10,594 bases of DNA, taken from positions 1 to 10,594 of the forward strand of contig JACPZJ010000119.1 in the NCBI GenBank assembly GCA_016195585.1, given 5' to 3'. The first letter of the stretch is position 1. Every line of letters begins with the position of its first letter. Shown here in pieces: positions 1 to 7,577 of the stretch. The notes beneath the pieces are model-generated. The model did no database searches. It saw nothing but the letters and a program-made list of their open reading frames with translations, and had not been told where the DNA came from. Both the position numbers and the translations under genes were made by a program. Source of the stretch: Nitrospirota bacterium (lineage in GTDB: Bacteria; Nitrospirota; CAKKRA01; 9FT-COMBO-42-15).

Positions 1-478
1 AAAGTAGGCTTGCCAGACGTTGTGGGGCATCCTGGAGCGATAAGGACTCAATTTTAGCCTCAGCTGCCATTAAACGGGTACTGAGGTTTCTGACAACCTT
101 AAGGGCAATAAGCTGCTCTTGAGATATAAGTTTTATAAAAGCCTCTCGGGTAATAGAGCAGATTACTGATGGTTCTAATGCATAGACCCACGCCTTTTTA
201 CTAAAATTGATTGGTTCAAAAATGTCACCAAAGATATCACCTTCTGTAAGAAGGGACAGGATATGTTCCTTCCCTGATTTAGAGAAAAGGCAGATTTTAA
301 CCTTTCCCTTTCGGATCATAAACAGGGACGATAAAGATTTTCCAGGCGCGGTAACTAATTCACCACGAGAAAATTTCCTGTCCTGAATTATTGTCCCTAA
401 TTGTTTTAATTCATCACACTCTAATCCTTTGAAAAGATCTATCTTACGAAGATGCCATATTGATTTTTCATCATTCAT
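1..478 (-). CDS. CRP/FNR-family cyclic-nucleotide-binding-type regulator (N-terminal 159 residues, cut by window edge)
   Basis: I translated this by hand from the ATG at 478; it stays open to base 1, so the C-terminal part, where the family carries its helix-turn-helix DNA-binding domain, is outside the window. The protein begins MNDEKSIWHLRKIDLFKGL. It shows the double-barrel effector-domain pattern: FSRGELV near residues 36-42, LFMIRKGKVKI near 52-62, SGKEHILSLLTEGDIFGDIFE near 68-88, then the start of the long dimerisation helix (LIALKVVRNLSTRLMAAEAKIESL). The usual cAMP phosphate-binding pattern FGEL..RxA is not kept: residues 83-100 read FGDIFEPINFSKKAWVYA, so classical cAMP binding is doubtful. 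It has three cysteines (21, 63, 107) and no N-terminal cysteine cluster of the FNR type. No strong ribosome binding site precedes the ATG. It lies on the same strand as the signalling operon upstream but is separated by 130 bases. Family call is secure; ligand and targets are unknown. Confidence 0.85.
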   Translation of the reverse strand, partial: MNDEKSIWHLRKIDLFKGLECDELKQLGTIIQDRKFSRGELVTAPGKSLSSLFMIRKGKVKICLFSKSGKEHILSLLTEGDIFGDIFEPINFSKKAWVYALEPSVICSITREAFIKLISQEQLIALKVVRNLSTRLMAAEAKIESLSLQDAPQRLASLL

Positions 479-608
479 GATCTATCACAACAATAAACTT
501 AAAGCCATATTTAATAACCTATTGCACAACCTCTGGTGTAGGCATCATATAAAAATTACTCTAACTTTTGGATGCCTCAAGGCCGCCAAATATATTTCTT
601 GTAAATTA

Positions 609-1937
609 TCACTTATATTTAAGGATCCTCTGCTTATCCCCGTCAAGTATATATATATTCCCGGCGCTGTCTACTGCTACATCATTCGGCTCGCCAAACT
701 CCTCTTTTGTTTTTTTGTTCTTTTCCTCGCCCCAGCTCCTAATGAATCTGCCTGCTGCATCAAAGACAATTACCCGCTTTAATCCTTTGTCTGCTACATA
801 GATATTTCCATTCCTTGCAAGGCCGATACCATAGGGCTCATCAAAATCTCCATCGCCTTTTCCCTCCTTGCCAAAAAAGAGTGAGGAATTTCCATTATAA
901 TCAAACCTCTGTATCCTCCTGTTTCCTGAATCTACAACATATATATTGCCGTTTGCATCAACTGCAATATCCAATGGATCTTTCATGCTGCCCTGTTCCT
1001 TGCCTTTTCTGCCAATGGTCTTTACGAAATCGCCTTTCTCATTAAAGACAATTATCGCTGTCTTATCCTTATCCACAGCATATACATTTCCCTTTGCATC
1101 AACTGCAATGCCCATAACATCAGATGAGATATTATTCTTATTACCAAATTTTGAAATAAGGCTTCCATTCTTATCAAACTTCAATATCCTCTTATTTTCG
1201 TTATCAGATACATAGACAGCGCCGTCACTGCCAACAGCAATACCGTGAGGTTTTTCCATCTCATTATCTTTATCCCCTTTTTTACCCCACCCTTTTATCA
1301 GATTCCCCTCGCTGTCAAAGACCTGTATCCTGTGATTGCCTGTATCAGCAACATATATCAGATTATCAGTACCAACTGCTATTCTCTGCGGCGATTTTAA
1401 TTCGCCAGGCTTGTCTCCCTTTTTGCCCCATGATTTGATAAATGTCGGCTGTGAAGTTGATGTGGCCTGTACAGCAGGCTGCGATGGCGATGGCGCCAGC
1501 TTCTCAGGCTCAGACTCTTTTGCTGCAACTTTTATCTTCCCCTCTTTTATCTCCTGCTTTACCTCATCCTTCGCCTTATTAAAGAGCTTGATTACCTTTG
1601 GCGCATAAAAATCCTCATTGAGCTTTCTTTCAGGGTCAAACCTTAATGCCTCCTTGAATTGCAGCTTTGCCTTCTCTGTCTCATTTACGCCAACATACGC
1701 AAGGCCAAGATGGATATGGGCATCTATCAGGTCACTATTTCTTGATCGCTCCCTGCTTGTCCTCTCAAGAAGGTCAACAGCCTTTCTTAATTCCTCTATT
1801 GCCTTTGTAAATTCACTATCCTCATAATATTTTTTCCCCTTTTCCAGCGGCTCATTGGCCTTCTCAGCAGAAAAGGTATCAGCGGCAATGGCACATAATA
1901 ACAGTTTTACAAATATTATAATGAAGACCTTTTTCAT
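609..1937 (-). CDS. Exported TPR plus six-blade NHL beta-propeller protein
   Basis: Signal peptide (MKKVFIIIFVKLLLCAIA, probable cleavage after about TFSA), then two TPR-like helical repeats at about residues 27-105, a charged and Pro/Ser-rich linker to about 163, and six NHL repeats filling the C-terminal half. The repeats are clear: IAVGTDNLIYVADTGNHRIQVFD, IAVGSDGAVYVSDNENKRILKFD, IAVDAKGNVYAVDKDK, IAVDANGNIYVVDSGNRRIQRFD, IGLARNGNIYVADKGLKRVIVFD and VAVDSAGNIYILDGDKQRILKYK. NHL propellers usually act as binding platforms for proteins or polymers, and TPRs mediate protein contacts; no catalytic motif is seen. I prefer the ATG at 1937 over the one at 1943, because the Shine-Dalgarno core GGAGG lies only one base before the latter and seven before the former. 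This gives 442 residues. It follows the kinase gene by a very short gap and is probably the last gene of that operon. Export to the periplasm or cell surface is inferred from the signal peptide. Confidence 0.88.
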   Translation of the reverse strand: MKKVFIIIFVKLLLCAIAADTFSAEKANEPLEKGKKYYEDSEFTKAIEELRKAVDLLERTSRERSRNSDLIDAHIHLGLAYVGVNETEKAKLQFKEALRFDPERKLNEDFYAPKVIKLFNKAKDEVKQEIKEGKIKVAAKESEPEKLAPSPSQPAVQATSTSQPTFIKSWGKKGDKPGELKSPQRIAVGTDNLIYVADTGNHRIQVFDSEGNLIKGWGKKGDKDNEMEKPHGIAVGSDGAVYVSDNENKRILKFDKNGSLISKFGNKNNISSDVMGIAVDAKGNVYAVDKDKTAIIVFNEKGDFVKTIGRKGKEQGSMKDPLDIAVDANGNIYVVDSGNRRIQRFDYNGNSSLFFGKEGKGDGDFDEPYGIGLARNGNIYVADKGLKRVIVFDAAGRFIRSWGEEKNKKTKEEFGEPNDVAVDSAGNIYILDGDKQRILKYK

Positions 1938-1944
1938 TTTCATT

Positions 1945-1950
1945 CCTCCC
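1945..1950 (-). promoter_or_regulatory. Ribosome binding site that decides the TPR/NHL start
   Basis: On the minus strand the sequence reads TAGGGAGGAATGAAAATG. The kinase stop codon TAG overlaps the GGGAGG. Spacing to the first ATG (1943) is about one base, too short for normal initiation; to the second ATG (1937) it is seven bases, the usual distance. Confidence 0.7.
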
Positions 1951-3563
1951 TATTTCTTTTCCAGCTTCAGGCTCAACGTATTCTTCTTTTTGGGCTCCAC
2001 CCTGACATCCATCTCCAATTCCTTAAAGCCTTTCCTTACCACCTTAATCTTATGCCTTCCCTCAGGCACCTTTGGTATGGTGATAGGCGTGGCCCCAATC
2101 TCCCTGCCATTAAGATATACTACCCCCCATGGCTTTGAATTTATCATCAATGAGCCAAACTCCTTCTCTTTCTTTGGAATAAAATTGTGAGCTATCTTTG
2201 TTAACTCATTCTCCTCTACCTTCACTGTCTCTTTCCATGGAGGGAAGTCATTATTTTTAAGAATAATCTCATGCTCGCCAACTGTCAGGTTTGATATTGT
2301 ATTCGGTGTTTGGCCGTATGATTTTCCATTTATAAATATCTCTGACCTCGGCCTTGCATTTATACTGATTGCCCCGTATTTATCACGAGCAGGCTCGGGT
2401 GTTTTAGCAGCCTCAACTGCTTTCACAGGTTCAGCAACCTGTGCCCTCTCCGGCGCCTTTGCCTCTGGCAGTGGAGACTCAGCCTTTTTCTCCTCCCTGA
2501 CAGAGCGCTGTCCATTCTTTAAAAATACCCGTCCCCCTCCAATAACAACAATCAAAATAAGGACGACTATTAATAGATAACCAATATTAGAAGATTTAGC
2601 GGGCTGCGTCTCTTTTTTTTCTGCCTTCGCTGCCCTGGCAGGCGCAGGGCCTATATTGCTCATGCTCAATGTATCTTCAGCCTCCGGCGATGCTTTTTTA
2701 GATGCCTTCCGCGCAGCGCTATCCATGCCTGCCGGCAGGCTGGCAGGATTTCTGTAATTCTTCAGGTCTTTTGTAAATTCCTCTACATTCTGGTATCTCT
2801 TTTCTACATCCTTTGATATGGCCTTGTTCACAATATAATCCAGTGATGAAGGTAGCTGCAGCTTCAGCTTTCTTGGAGAAATCGGGTCTTCATGGAGTAT
2901 CCTGTATATCACTGTTGTAATGCTCTCGCCCGGAAATGCCTTCTCGCCTGTAAGGAGTTCGTATAGCGCTACCCCGAGCGAGAAAATATCTGTCCTGTGG
3001 TCAACCTTTACACCCATCACCTGTTCAGGCGACATATAATTTGGCGTGCCTATCACCTTGCCTGTCTGCGTCATATCAGATGACGCAATCCTCGCAATGC
3101 CAAAGTCCATCACCTTTACAAGTTTCTTATCCACGATCATGACATTTGCCGGCTTGATGTCCCTGTGGATAATTCCGTTCTTGTGGGCATAGCCGATGGC
3201 ATCGCAAACCTGAAGCATCAGGTCTATGGATTTGTCCAGATCAGGAAGGCGCTTTGCGTCAATTATCCTGTCCAACGTCTCTCCCTCTACATATTCCATC
3301 ACAATATAAAAGAGGCCGCCCTCTTCACCAACATCATATATTGTAACAACCCCAGGATGCGAGAGCCTCCCTGCAACCTGCGCCTCCCGCCTGAAGCGGC
3401 CCTTTACCTCTTCTGCATCCCTTGCAAAAAGATTGCTGTCCTGCCTTATTGTCTTTATGGCCACGATGCGGTCAATCATCGGATCCTTTGCCTTGTATAC
3501 AAGGCCCATTGCGCCCTGGCCAATAGTTTTTATAATCTCATATCTTCCGATCTTTTCAGCCAT
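1950..3563 (-). CDS. Membrane-anchored Ser/Thr protein kinase (PknB type) with two PEGA domains
   Basis: Residues 8-270 form a complete Hanks-type kinase. Visible motifs are glycine loop GQGAMG (15-20), catalytic Lys37 in VAIK, Glu60 in the C-helix, HRDIKPAN (133-140, with Asp135), DFG (153-155), activation-loop threonines at 165 and 167 as possible autophosphorylation sites, and GTPNYMSPE (172-180). All essential residues are present, so it should be active. A Lys/Ala/Pro-rich linker leads to one membrane segment (about 328-342, YLLIVVLILIVVIGG). A second Glu/Pro/Ala linker follows, then two PEGA domains (about 397-462 and 469-535) with the typical INGKSYGQTP and LNGREIGATP turns. The kinase would be cytoplasmic and the PEGA domains outside the inner membrane, where PEGA domains are thought to bind surface or wall components. 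The start overlaps the upstream HD-GYP gene by 8 bases, which points to coupled translation. Substrates are unknown; the downstream TPR/NHL protein is a possible partner in the periplasm. Confidence 0.95.
   Translation of the reverse strand: MAEKIGRYEIIKTIGQGAMGLVYKAKDPMIDRIVAIKTIRQDSNLFARDAEEVKGRFRREAQVAGRLSHPGVVTIYDVGEEGGLFYIVMEYVEGETLDRIIDAKRLPDLDKSIDLMLQVCDAIGYAHKNGIIHRDIKPANVMIVDKKLVKVMDFGIARIASSDMTQTGKVIGTPNYMSPEQVMGVKVDHRTDIFSLGVALYELLTGEKAFPGESITTVIYRILHEDPISPRKLKLQLPSSLDYIVNKAISKDVEKRYQNVEEFTKDLKNYRNPASLPAGMDSAARKASKKASPEAEDTLSMSNIGPAPARAAKAEKKETQPAKSSNIGYLLIVVLILIVVIGGGRVFLKNGQRSVREEKKAESPLPEAKAPERAQVAEPVKAVEAAKTPEPARDKYGAISINARPRSEIFINGKSYGQTPNTISNLTVGEHEIILKNNDFPPWKETVKVEENELTKIAHNFIPKKEKEFGSLMINSKPWGVVYLNGREIGATPITIPKVPEGRHKIKVVRKGFKELEMDVRVEPKKKNTLSLKLEKK
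2727..2740. repeat. Perfect 14-bp palindrome inside the kinase gene
   Basis: The sequence GCCTGCCGGCAGGC is its own reverse complement and is followed by a further partial copy, TGGCAGG. It encodes part of LPAGM in the low-complexity linker after the kinase domain (residues near 276-280), a place that tolerates inserted sequence. Similar CCTGCCGGCAGG-type palindromes recur in some bacterial genomes; whether it recurs here cannot be judged from one window. Confidence 0.5.
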
Positions 3564-5244
3564 GTAAAGTTACCCCATTTTTTTCTCTTTCGCTTAAATT
3601 TGTCTGTAAAAATGCCTCCACTATTTCGGGGTCAAACTGTTTTCCTGCGTTTCTCTTTAATTCTTCAATCGCCTCATCTATGCTCATGGCCCTTCTGTAA
3701 TGCCTGTCCGTTGTCATGGCATCATAGGCATCTGCAACAGCAAGTATCCGTGCAATGATGGGGATTTCATCCTTTGAAAGGCCGTAAGGGTAGCCGTATC
3801 CATTATAAAATTCATGATGATGCCTTATAACCGGGATAATGCCTTCAAACTGCTTTATTGAACTGAGTATCCTTGCGCCGTATGACGGGTGCTCCCTCAT
3901 TATCCTTATCTCATCGCTATTAAAAAGATCCGACTTTTCAAGGATGGCATCAGGGATGCATATCTTTCCGATATCATGCAGCATGGCGCAGGTCTTTACA
4001 GTCTCTATTAACTCATTAGAATCGTTCAACTGGCTGGCGATAGCGACAGCATAGTTCATTACCCTCTCTGAATGCCCTGCTGTCCATGGCGACTTGCCGT
4101 CAAGGGCAGTGGCAAGGGATTTGATTGTGCAGCCAAACATCTCCTGTAGATTTTTGTTTGCAAGCTGAAGCTGGCTTGTTTTTTCAAGAAGGGAATCCGC
4201 CATGTTATTGAATGTATTTGTCAGATCGCCAATCTCATCATTTCTGTTTATTATTATCTTCTTGTTTAAATAGCCCTTTCCAAAATCCTCTGCTTCTTTT
4301 TTCAGCAGCTTTAGGGGGGATGTAAGCCTCCACCCGAGATAGATGCTTAAAAATATAGCAAAGGAGAGGGAAAGGGCAATCAGGATCAAAAGCCTTGTCT
4401 TGAAATTATAAAGGTGCGCATAGGCCTCGGAGGCAGGCTGTTCTGCAATTATTCCCCATCCTGTTATCTTGCTTACTGCATAGGTGCCTATAACCTCAAT
4501 GCCGTTTTCATTCTTATATGGCGAAATATTATTGCCTTCCCACTTATTAATAAAACGAACAACCTGATGATTATTTTTCAGATTTGCCCCTTTAATCACA
4601 ACACTCCAGTCAGGATGCGCCAGCACACTGCCATTCTCATCCACAACAAAGATATATCCCTTCTCACCAATATCTATGCCTGTAATATTGTACCATAGCC
4701 CCCTCAGGCTCACATCCTCAGAGAGCCAGCCCTTTATCCTTCTGCCGCTCTTCATAGGCATTGAAACGGTAATCCATGGTTCTCCAAAACTTGTGTTGTG
4801 CAGGCTGCTAAAATGGAGCTTCTCCTTAACCAATACCTTTAATGGAAGCACTGCCTTCTTCTTTAAAGAGACCCTGCTTATGAACCTCTCTCTGGATGCC
4901 TTTGAGATCTCCCTTCCACCTGTATCAAGCACAGTAATTTCCCTTATATATGACGGGAGTTTTAATAAATAGGGGAAGAGGTCGCCGCCTTTTTTTTCAA
5001 GGATTGAAGATGCCTCATAACTTGCTGCCGCAGTATAAAGGTTTTCTTCTATTGTCTTAAAAAAGAGATCCACTGATTCTGCTGCGTTGCCAGCAATATA
5101 CTGGTTATGCTCATGGATGGTTGTCCTGAGCTGCTCAACTGACGAGGAAAAGATAATGAGGGCAAAGATAAAGGTAATGAGCGATATAGAAAGGCCAGAG
5201 GCGATGATCTTGTTTGTTATACTTTTAGGATTAAAGCGCTTCAT
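3556..5244 (-). CDS. dCACHE-HAMP-HD-GYP sensor, predicted cyclic-di-GMP phosphodiesterase
   Basis: Two membrane segments (about residues 12-34 and 283-304) flank a roughly 245-residue extracytoplasmic region with the dCACHE look (ITVLDTGGREI, then WITVSMPM, then GYIFVVDENGSVLAHPDW). A HAMP domain (about 304-356, with NDEIGDLTNTFNNMADSL) leads to a C-terminal HD-GYP domain (about 370-550). Metal and catalytic residues are visible: His391, His423-Asp424 in MLHDIGK, His452, His476-His477-Glu478, GYP at 484-486, and Asp505 in ADAYDAM. The family motif HHExxDGxGYP reads HHEFYNGYGYP here, so Asp is Asn481; such variation occurs in HD-GYP proteins and need not abolish activity. The likely job is to hydrolyse c-di-GMP when a small molecule binds the CACHE domain or the partner binding protein. 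The start overlaps the binding-protein stop as ATGA, and the stop overlaps the kinase start by 8 bases. Confidence 0.95.
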   Translation of the reverse strand: MKRFNPKSITNKIIASGLSISLITFIFALIIFSSSVEQLRTTIHEHNQYIAGNAAESVDLFFKTIEENLYTAAASYEASSILEKKGGDLFPYLLKLPSYIREITVLDTGGREISKASRERFISRVSLKKKAVLPLKVLVKEKLHFSSLHNTSFGEPWITVSMPMKSGRRIKGWLSEDVSLRGLWYNITGIDIGEKGYIFVVDENGSVLAHPDWSVVIKGANLKNNHQVVRFINKWEGNNISPYKNENGIEVIGTYAVSKITGWGIIAEQPASEAYAHLYNFKTRLLILIALSLSFAIFLSIYLGWRLTSPLKLLKKEAEDFGKGYLNKKIIINRNDEIGDLTNTFNNMADSLLEKTSQLQLANKNLQEMFGCTIKSLATALDGKSPWTAGHSERVMNYAVAIASQLNDSNELIETVKTCAMLHDIGKICIPDAILEKSDLFNSDEIRIMREHPSYGARILSSIKQFEGIIPVIRHHHEFYNGYGYPYGLSKDEIPIIARILAVADAYDAMTTDRHYRRAMSIDEAIEELKRNAGKQFDPEIVEAFLQTNLSEREKNGVTLHG

Positions 5245-6245
5245 TTAATAACCTTGGTTGCCATCATCAGTGCATTGTCAGGAATCTTGATACCTATTGA
5301 TTTTGCAGTCTTTAGGTTTATAATAAAATCATATTTATCTGGAACCTCCACAGGGATGCTTCCCGGTTTAGCGCCCATCAGAACCTTATGCACAAGCCTT
5401 GCAGACTGCCTGCCAATCGCATAAAAATTCGGTCCGTAGTTGGCAAGCGCGCCTTCTTCTACAATCTCGGCATCTGTTGCAATATAAGGTATCTTCTCAT
5501 CCAATGCCTTTTTTATAAGGAGTTTATTATTCGCAACCAAGAGTGCATTAACAATATGAAGGATGCCGTCAGCCTCTGACCTCTTTATGCCTGAGATTAC
5601 CTTTGTCAGGTCGTCTTGTGTGCCTGCCCTCTTTTCCACATAGCCGATCCCCATATCCTTGCATACATTTCTTGCATGTTCTGCAGCCCTCACAGATACA
5701 TCAACATTCGGGTCATAAATCCACATCACCTTTTTCAGGCCTGGAACTATTCTTTTTAGCATCTCCAGCCTTTTCTCAGTAAGCTCAATAGCCAGATTGG
5801 TTACGCCTGTCATATTCCCGCCAGGCTCCTTAATGCTCTTCACAAACTTGGAGCCGACAGGGTCGGCTACTACGGAAAAGACAACAGGGATCGGCTTATC
5901 ATCGGTATATCGCTGCACCTCTTTTGTTACAGGTGTAGTAACGGCATAGATAACATTTACCTTTTTTTCCATTACCTCTTTCACTGCATTGGCAATCTTC
6001 TCCTTTGAGCCGCTTGTATTAATTGTTTCATATAAAATATTCTTTCCATCCACATAGCCGAGATCCTTCATCCCTGCTTTAAATCCCCCCACAGTCTGGG
6101 TAAAGGATTTCCCGCCCATGTATATTATCCCGACTTTAACCTGTTTCTTTTTTGCACTCTCTAATTCTTCTGTTGGATAGCCGAGGGTTGTTAATATGAG
6201 AAGGTAAACTATAACAAGAGGTATCCTTTTTAAAACGCTATACAT
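5241..6245 (-). CDS. TrpX/YtqY-like ABC transporter substrate-binding protein (PF04392 type)
   Basis: A hydrophobic signal sequence (residues 4-22, VLKRIPLVIVYLLILTTLG) is followed by a two-lobed binding protein with the features of the PF04392 family: VKVGIIYMGG, GGFKAGMKDLGYVDGKNI, VIYAVTTPVTKEVQ, PIPVVFSVVADPVGS, GGNMTGVTN, and the C-terminal IPVEVPDKYDFIINLKTAKSIGIKIP. Length (334 residues) is normal. Relatives bind amino acids or other small organic ligands in the periplasm. No permease or ATPase gene is adjacent; instead it is translationally coupled (ATGA) to the dCACHE-HD-GYP gene, so it may serve as a sensory ligand-presenting protein and not as a transporter part. That role is inference from context. 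A G-rich Shine-Dalgarno (GGGG, seven bases upstream) supports the start. Confidence 0.9.
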   Translation of the reverse strand: MYSVLKRIPLVIVYLLILTTLGYPTEELESAKKKQVKVGIIYMGGKSFTQTVGGFKAGMKDLGYVDGKNILYETINTSGSKEKIANAVKEVMEKKVNVIYAVTTPVTKEVQRYTDDKPIPVVFSVVADPVGSKFVKSIKEPGGNMTGVTNLAIELTEKRLEMLKRIVPGLKKVMWIYDPNVDVSVRAAEHARNVCKDMGIGYVEKRAGTQDDLTKVISGIKRSEADGILHIVNALLVANNKLLIKKALDEKIPYIATDAEIVEEGALANYGPNFYAIGRQSARLVHKVLMGAKPGSIPVEVPDKYDFIINLKTAKSIGIKIPDNALMMATKVIK

Positions 6246-6298
6246 AAAATTTCCCCACCCCCTGAGATGCCAGAATATTTAGCGCCCTATATCATAAA

Positions 6299-6326
6299 TC
6301 TATATAAACAATACACTTTTTAACAA
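6299..6326 (-). promoter_or_regulatory. Weak candidate sigma-70-type promoter for the signalling operon
   Basis: On the minus strand TTGTTA (6326-6321) and TATAGA (6304-6299) are separated by 16 bases, in an AT-rich stretch 54 bases ahead of the binding-protein ATG. Both boxes match the consensus only partly, and AT-rich DNA yields such matches by chance. Position after a candidate terminator and before a new operon is the main support. Confidence 0.3.
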
Positions 6327-6359
6327 GAAACTCAATCCTCTTTTTTATAAAGATACCAC

Positions 6360-6395
6360 AAAAACCGTATTAAGACAAGCCTAAGATTCTAATAC
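6360..6395 (-). terminator. Candidate intrinsic terminator of the polyketide operon
   Basis: On the minus strand GTATTA (6395-6390) pairs with TAATAC (6372-6367), extended by GA/TC with one bulged base, and is followed by GG and five T residues (6364-6360). The stem begins within the last codons and stop of the flavoprotein gene. The stem is AT-rich and short, so it would be a modest terminator. Confidence 0.4.
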
Positions 6396-7114
6396 TTTAA
6401 CACCTCGCTTATTGTCTGGAAGACCTCTGATTTTGCTGCATTTACAACTGCCTTTCCAACTGCCCTTGCCATCTCTATTGCAGCCTGATTCTCTTCATAA
6501 CTCGGCATCGGCCTGTCAAGGAGGCTCTTAAAACCAGGATGGTCAATCGCAAACTTGCCGTTCACCATGCAGATATTCTTCATCTCTGCATCCAAAAGGG
6601 CAATGCCTGCACAGGCAACAGATGTTGCGCCCATTGCCTTTAGATAGTGAAAGAGATAATAGAGAGCGCCTTCCATGCCAAGAGCAGCGCCAACAGAGAG
6701 ATTGCCAACAGGCTTTCCCCTGAATGGATTTGTATGATATGCAGTAACCGTTGTGCCCCATATCTCTGACCTCTCCTGCTCATGCAAAGGCCTTGTGCGG
6801 TGTAGAAAATTCATAACTACTGCAGGCTGCTGATATGCATAAACAGGCGATGAAAAGATAAATCCGTCTGCCTCGCACATCTTGTCAAATATCTCCTTAG
6901 CCCCGTCCTTTGGATTTTCTAAGAGAGGGCATTTCATGCCGCAGAGGCATTTATTACACGCAGTGCAAGGTTCTATTCTATAATTAATCAGCCTGACTAT
7001 CTCTGTCTCAGCGCCTATCTCGCCTGCTGCCTCAAGCGCCATTTTTAGGAACCATTCGCTTGCAGACTTTGTATTTCCCCTTTTCTGCGTGCCGCAAAAA
7101 CCGAGTATCTTCAT
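6389..7114 (-). CDS. Iron-sulfur flavoprotein / NAD(P)H-dependent FMN reductase family oxidoreductase
   Basis: A flavodoxin-like fold is indicated by MKILGFCGTQKRGNTKS at the N-terminus (FMN phosphate loop at about 7-17) and GFIFSSPVYAYQQPAVVMNFLHRT (about 84-107). A compact cysteine cluster, Cys50-x2-Cys53-x2-Cys56-x5-Cys62 (with an extra Cys58), matches the [4Fe-4S] motif of Isf-type iron-sulfur flavoproteins. These are FMN- and cluster-containing electron-transfer proteins, common in anaerobes. It is the last gene of the polyketide operon; its start lies 1 base after the aromatase stop, with Shine-Dalgarno GGGGGA inside the end of that gene. In this setting it could oxidise or reduce a quinone or a polyketide intermediate, or supply electrons to another tailoring enzyme. 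Family call is strong; the exact redox role is inferred from context. Confidence 0.88.
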   Translation of the reverse strand: MKILGFCGTQKRGNTKSASEWFLKMALEAAGEIGAETEIVRLINYRIEPCTACNKCLCGMKCPLLENPKDGAKEIFDKMCEADGFIFSSPVYAYQQPAVVMNFLHRTRPLHEQERSEIWGTTVTAYHTNPFRGKPVGNLSVGAALGMEGALYYLFHYLKAMGATSVACAGIALLDAEMKNICMVNGKFAIDHPGFKSLLDRPMPSYEENQAAIEMARAVGKAVVNAAKSEVFQTISEVLKY

Positions 7115-7115
7115 G

Positions 7116-7547
7116 CTATCCCCCTTTTTCTATAATCTCTTTTATCCTCTTCATATTCTCCTGCGAATGTTTGTTAATAAGCTCTGTAGCCTGCTCATTG
7201 TTATACTTTGCCTTTTCATCCATTTCAAAGTCCTGCTCCCATGTCATATCAATCCCGCTGTCAACCTTCTTATATGTCCACTTGAGGTGCATATACTTAA
7301 ACGGAAACTTCGGCTCCTCCCTTTCAGCAGTGCAGATATAATTTATTTTGTCCACTATCCTGCTTGAGCGCCAGCTCTTGCCCTCGTTGTTTGTCAGTTC
7401 AAAGGTAATCTTATTGCCTTCCATCTTCAATATCTTTGCATCCGTATACTCGTTAAAAAGCTCAGGCCATCTTTTAATGTCATTGGTAATATCAAAAACC
7501 TTGCCAATATCTGCATTGATGATTATAGAATTTTTTGTATGCGGCAT
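7116..7547 (-). CDS. SRPBCC-fold polyketide aromatase/cyclase (WhiE ORF VI-like)
   Basis: This 143-residue protein follows the START/Bet v1-like polyketide cyclase pattern over its whole length: HTKNSIIINADIGKVFDITNDIKRWPELFNEY at the N-terminus, a central SWRSSR stretch (58-63) matching the W-x-S-x-R segment of aromatase/cyclases, FKYMHLKWTYKKV and MTWEQDFEM in the later strands, and a C-terminal helix with LINKHSQENMKRIKEIIE. The same order is found in single-domain aromatases of actinomycete type II clusters such as WhiE ORF VI. These enzymes fold a poly-beta-ketone in a deep cavity and promote first-ring cyclisation and aromatisation; Arg63 is the best candidate for the catalytic arginine. 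An excellent Shine-Dalgarno (AAGGAGG, seven bases upstream) fixes the start. It lies 30 bases after the PF04199 cyclase gene and 1 base before the flavoprotein gene. The family call is firm; regiochemistry is unknown. Confidence 0.87.
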   Translation of the reverse strand: MPHTKNSIIINADIGKVFDITNDIKRWPELFNEYTDAKILKMEGNKITFELTNNEGKSWRSSRIVDKINYICTAEREEPKFPFKYMHLKWTYKKVDSGIDMTWEQDFEMDEKAKYNNEQATELINKHSQENMKRIKEIIEKGG

Positions 7548-7577
7548 AATTCCCCCTCCTTATATTCAACAGCCTCC

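Noticed and set aside
478..487. TGATCTATCA inverted repeat and TCACA half-site at the CRP/FNR gene start, as a self-binding operator
   Set aside because: The palindrome has only a 2-base centre and overlaps the ATG; neither CRP (TGTGA-N6-TCACA) nor FNR (TTGAT-N4-ATCAA) spacing is met.
479..608. Terminator or promoter between the TPR/NHL gene and the CRP/FNR gene
   Set aside because: Only a weak GCC/GGC hairpin with no adjoining T-run and no convincing -35/-10 pair; I see nothing I can support in this 130-base gap.
3165..3758. Plus-strand open frame of 197 codons across the kinase/HD-GYP junction
   Set aside because: Antisense to two well-supported genes with intact motifs; its translation shows no domain.
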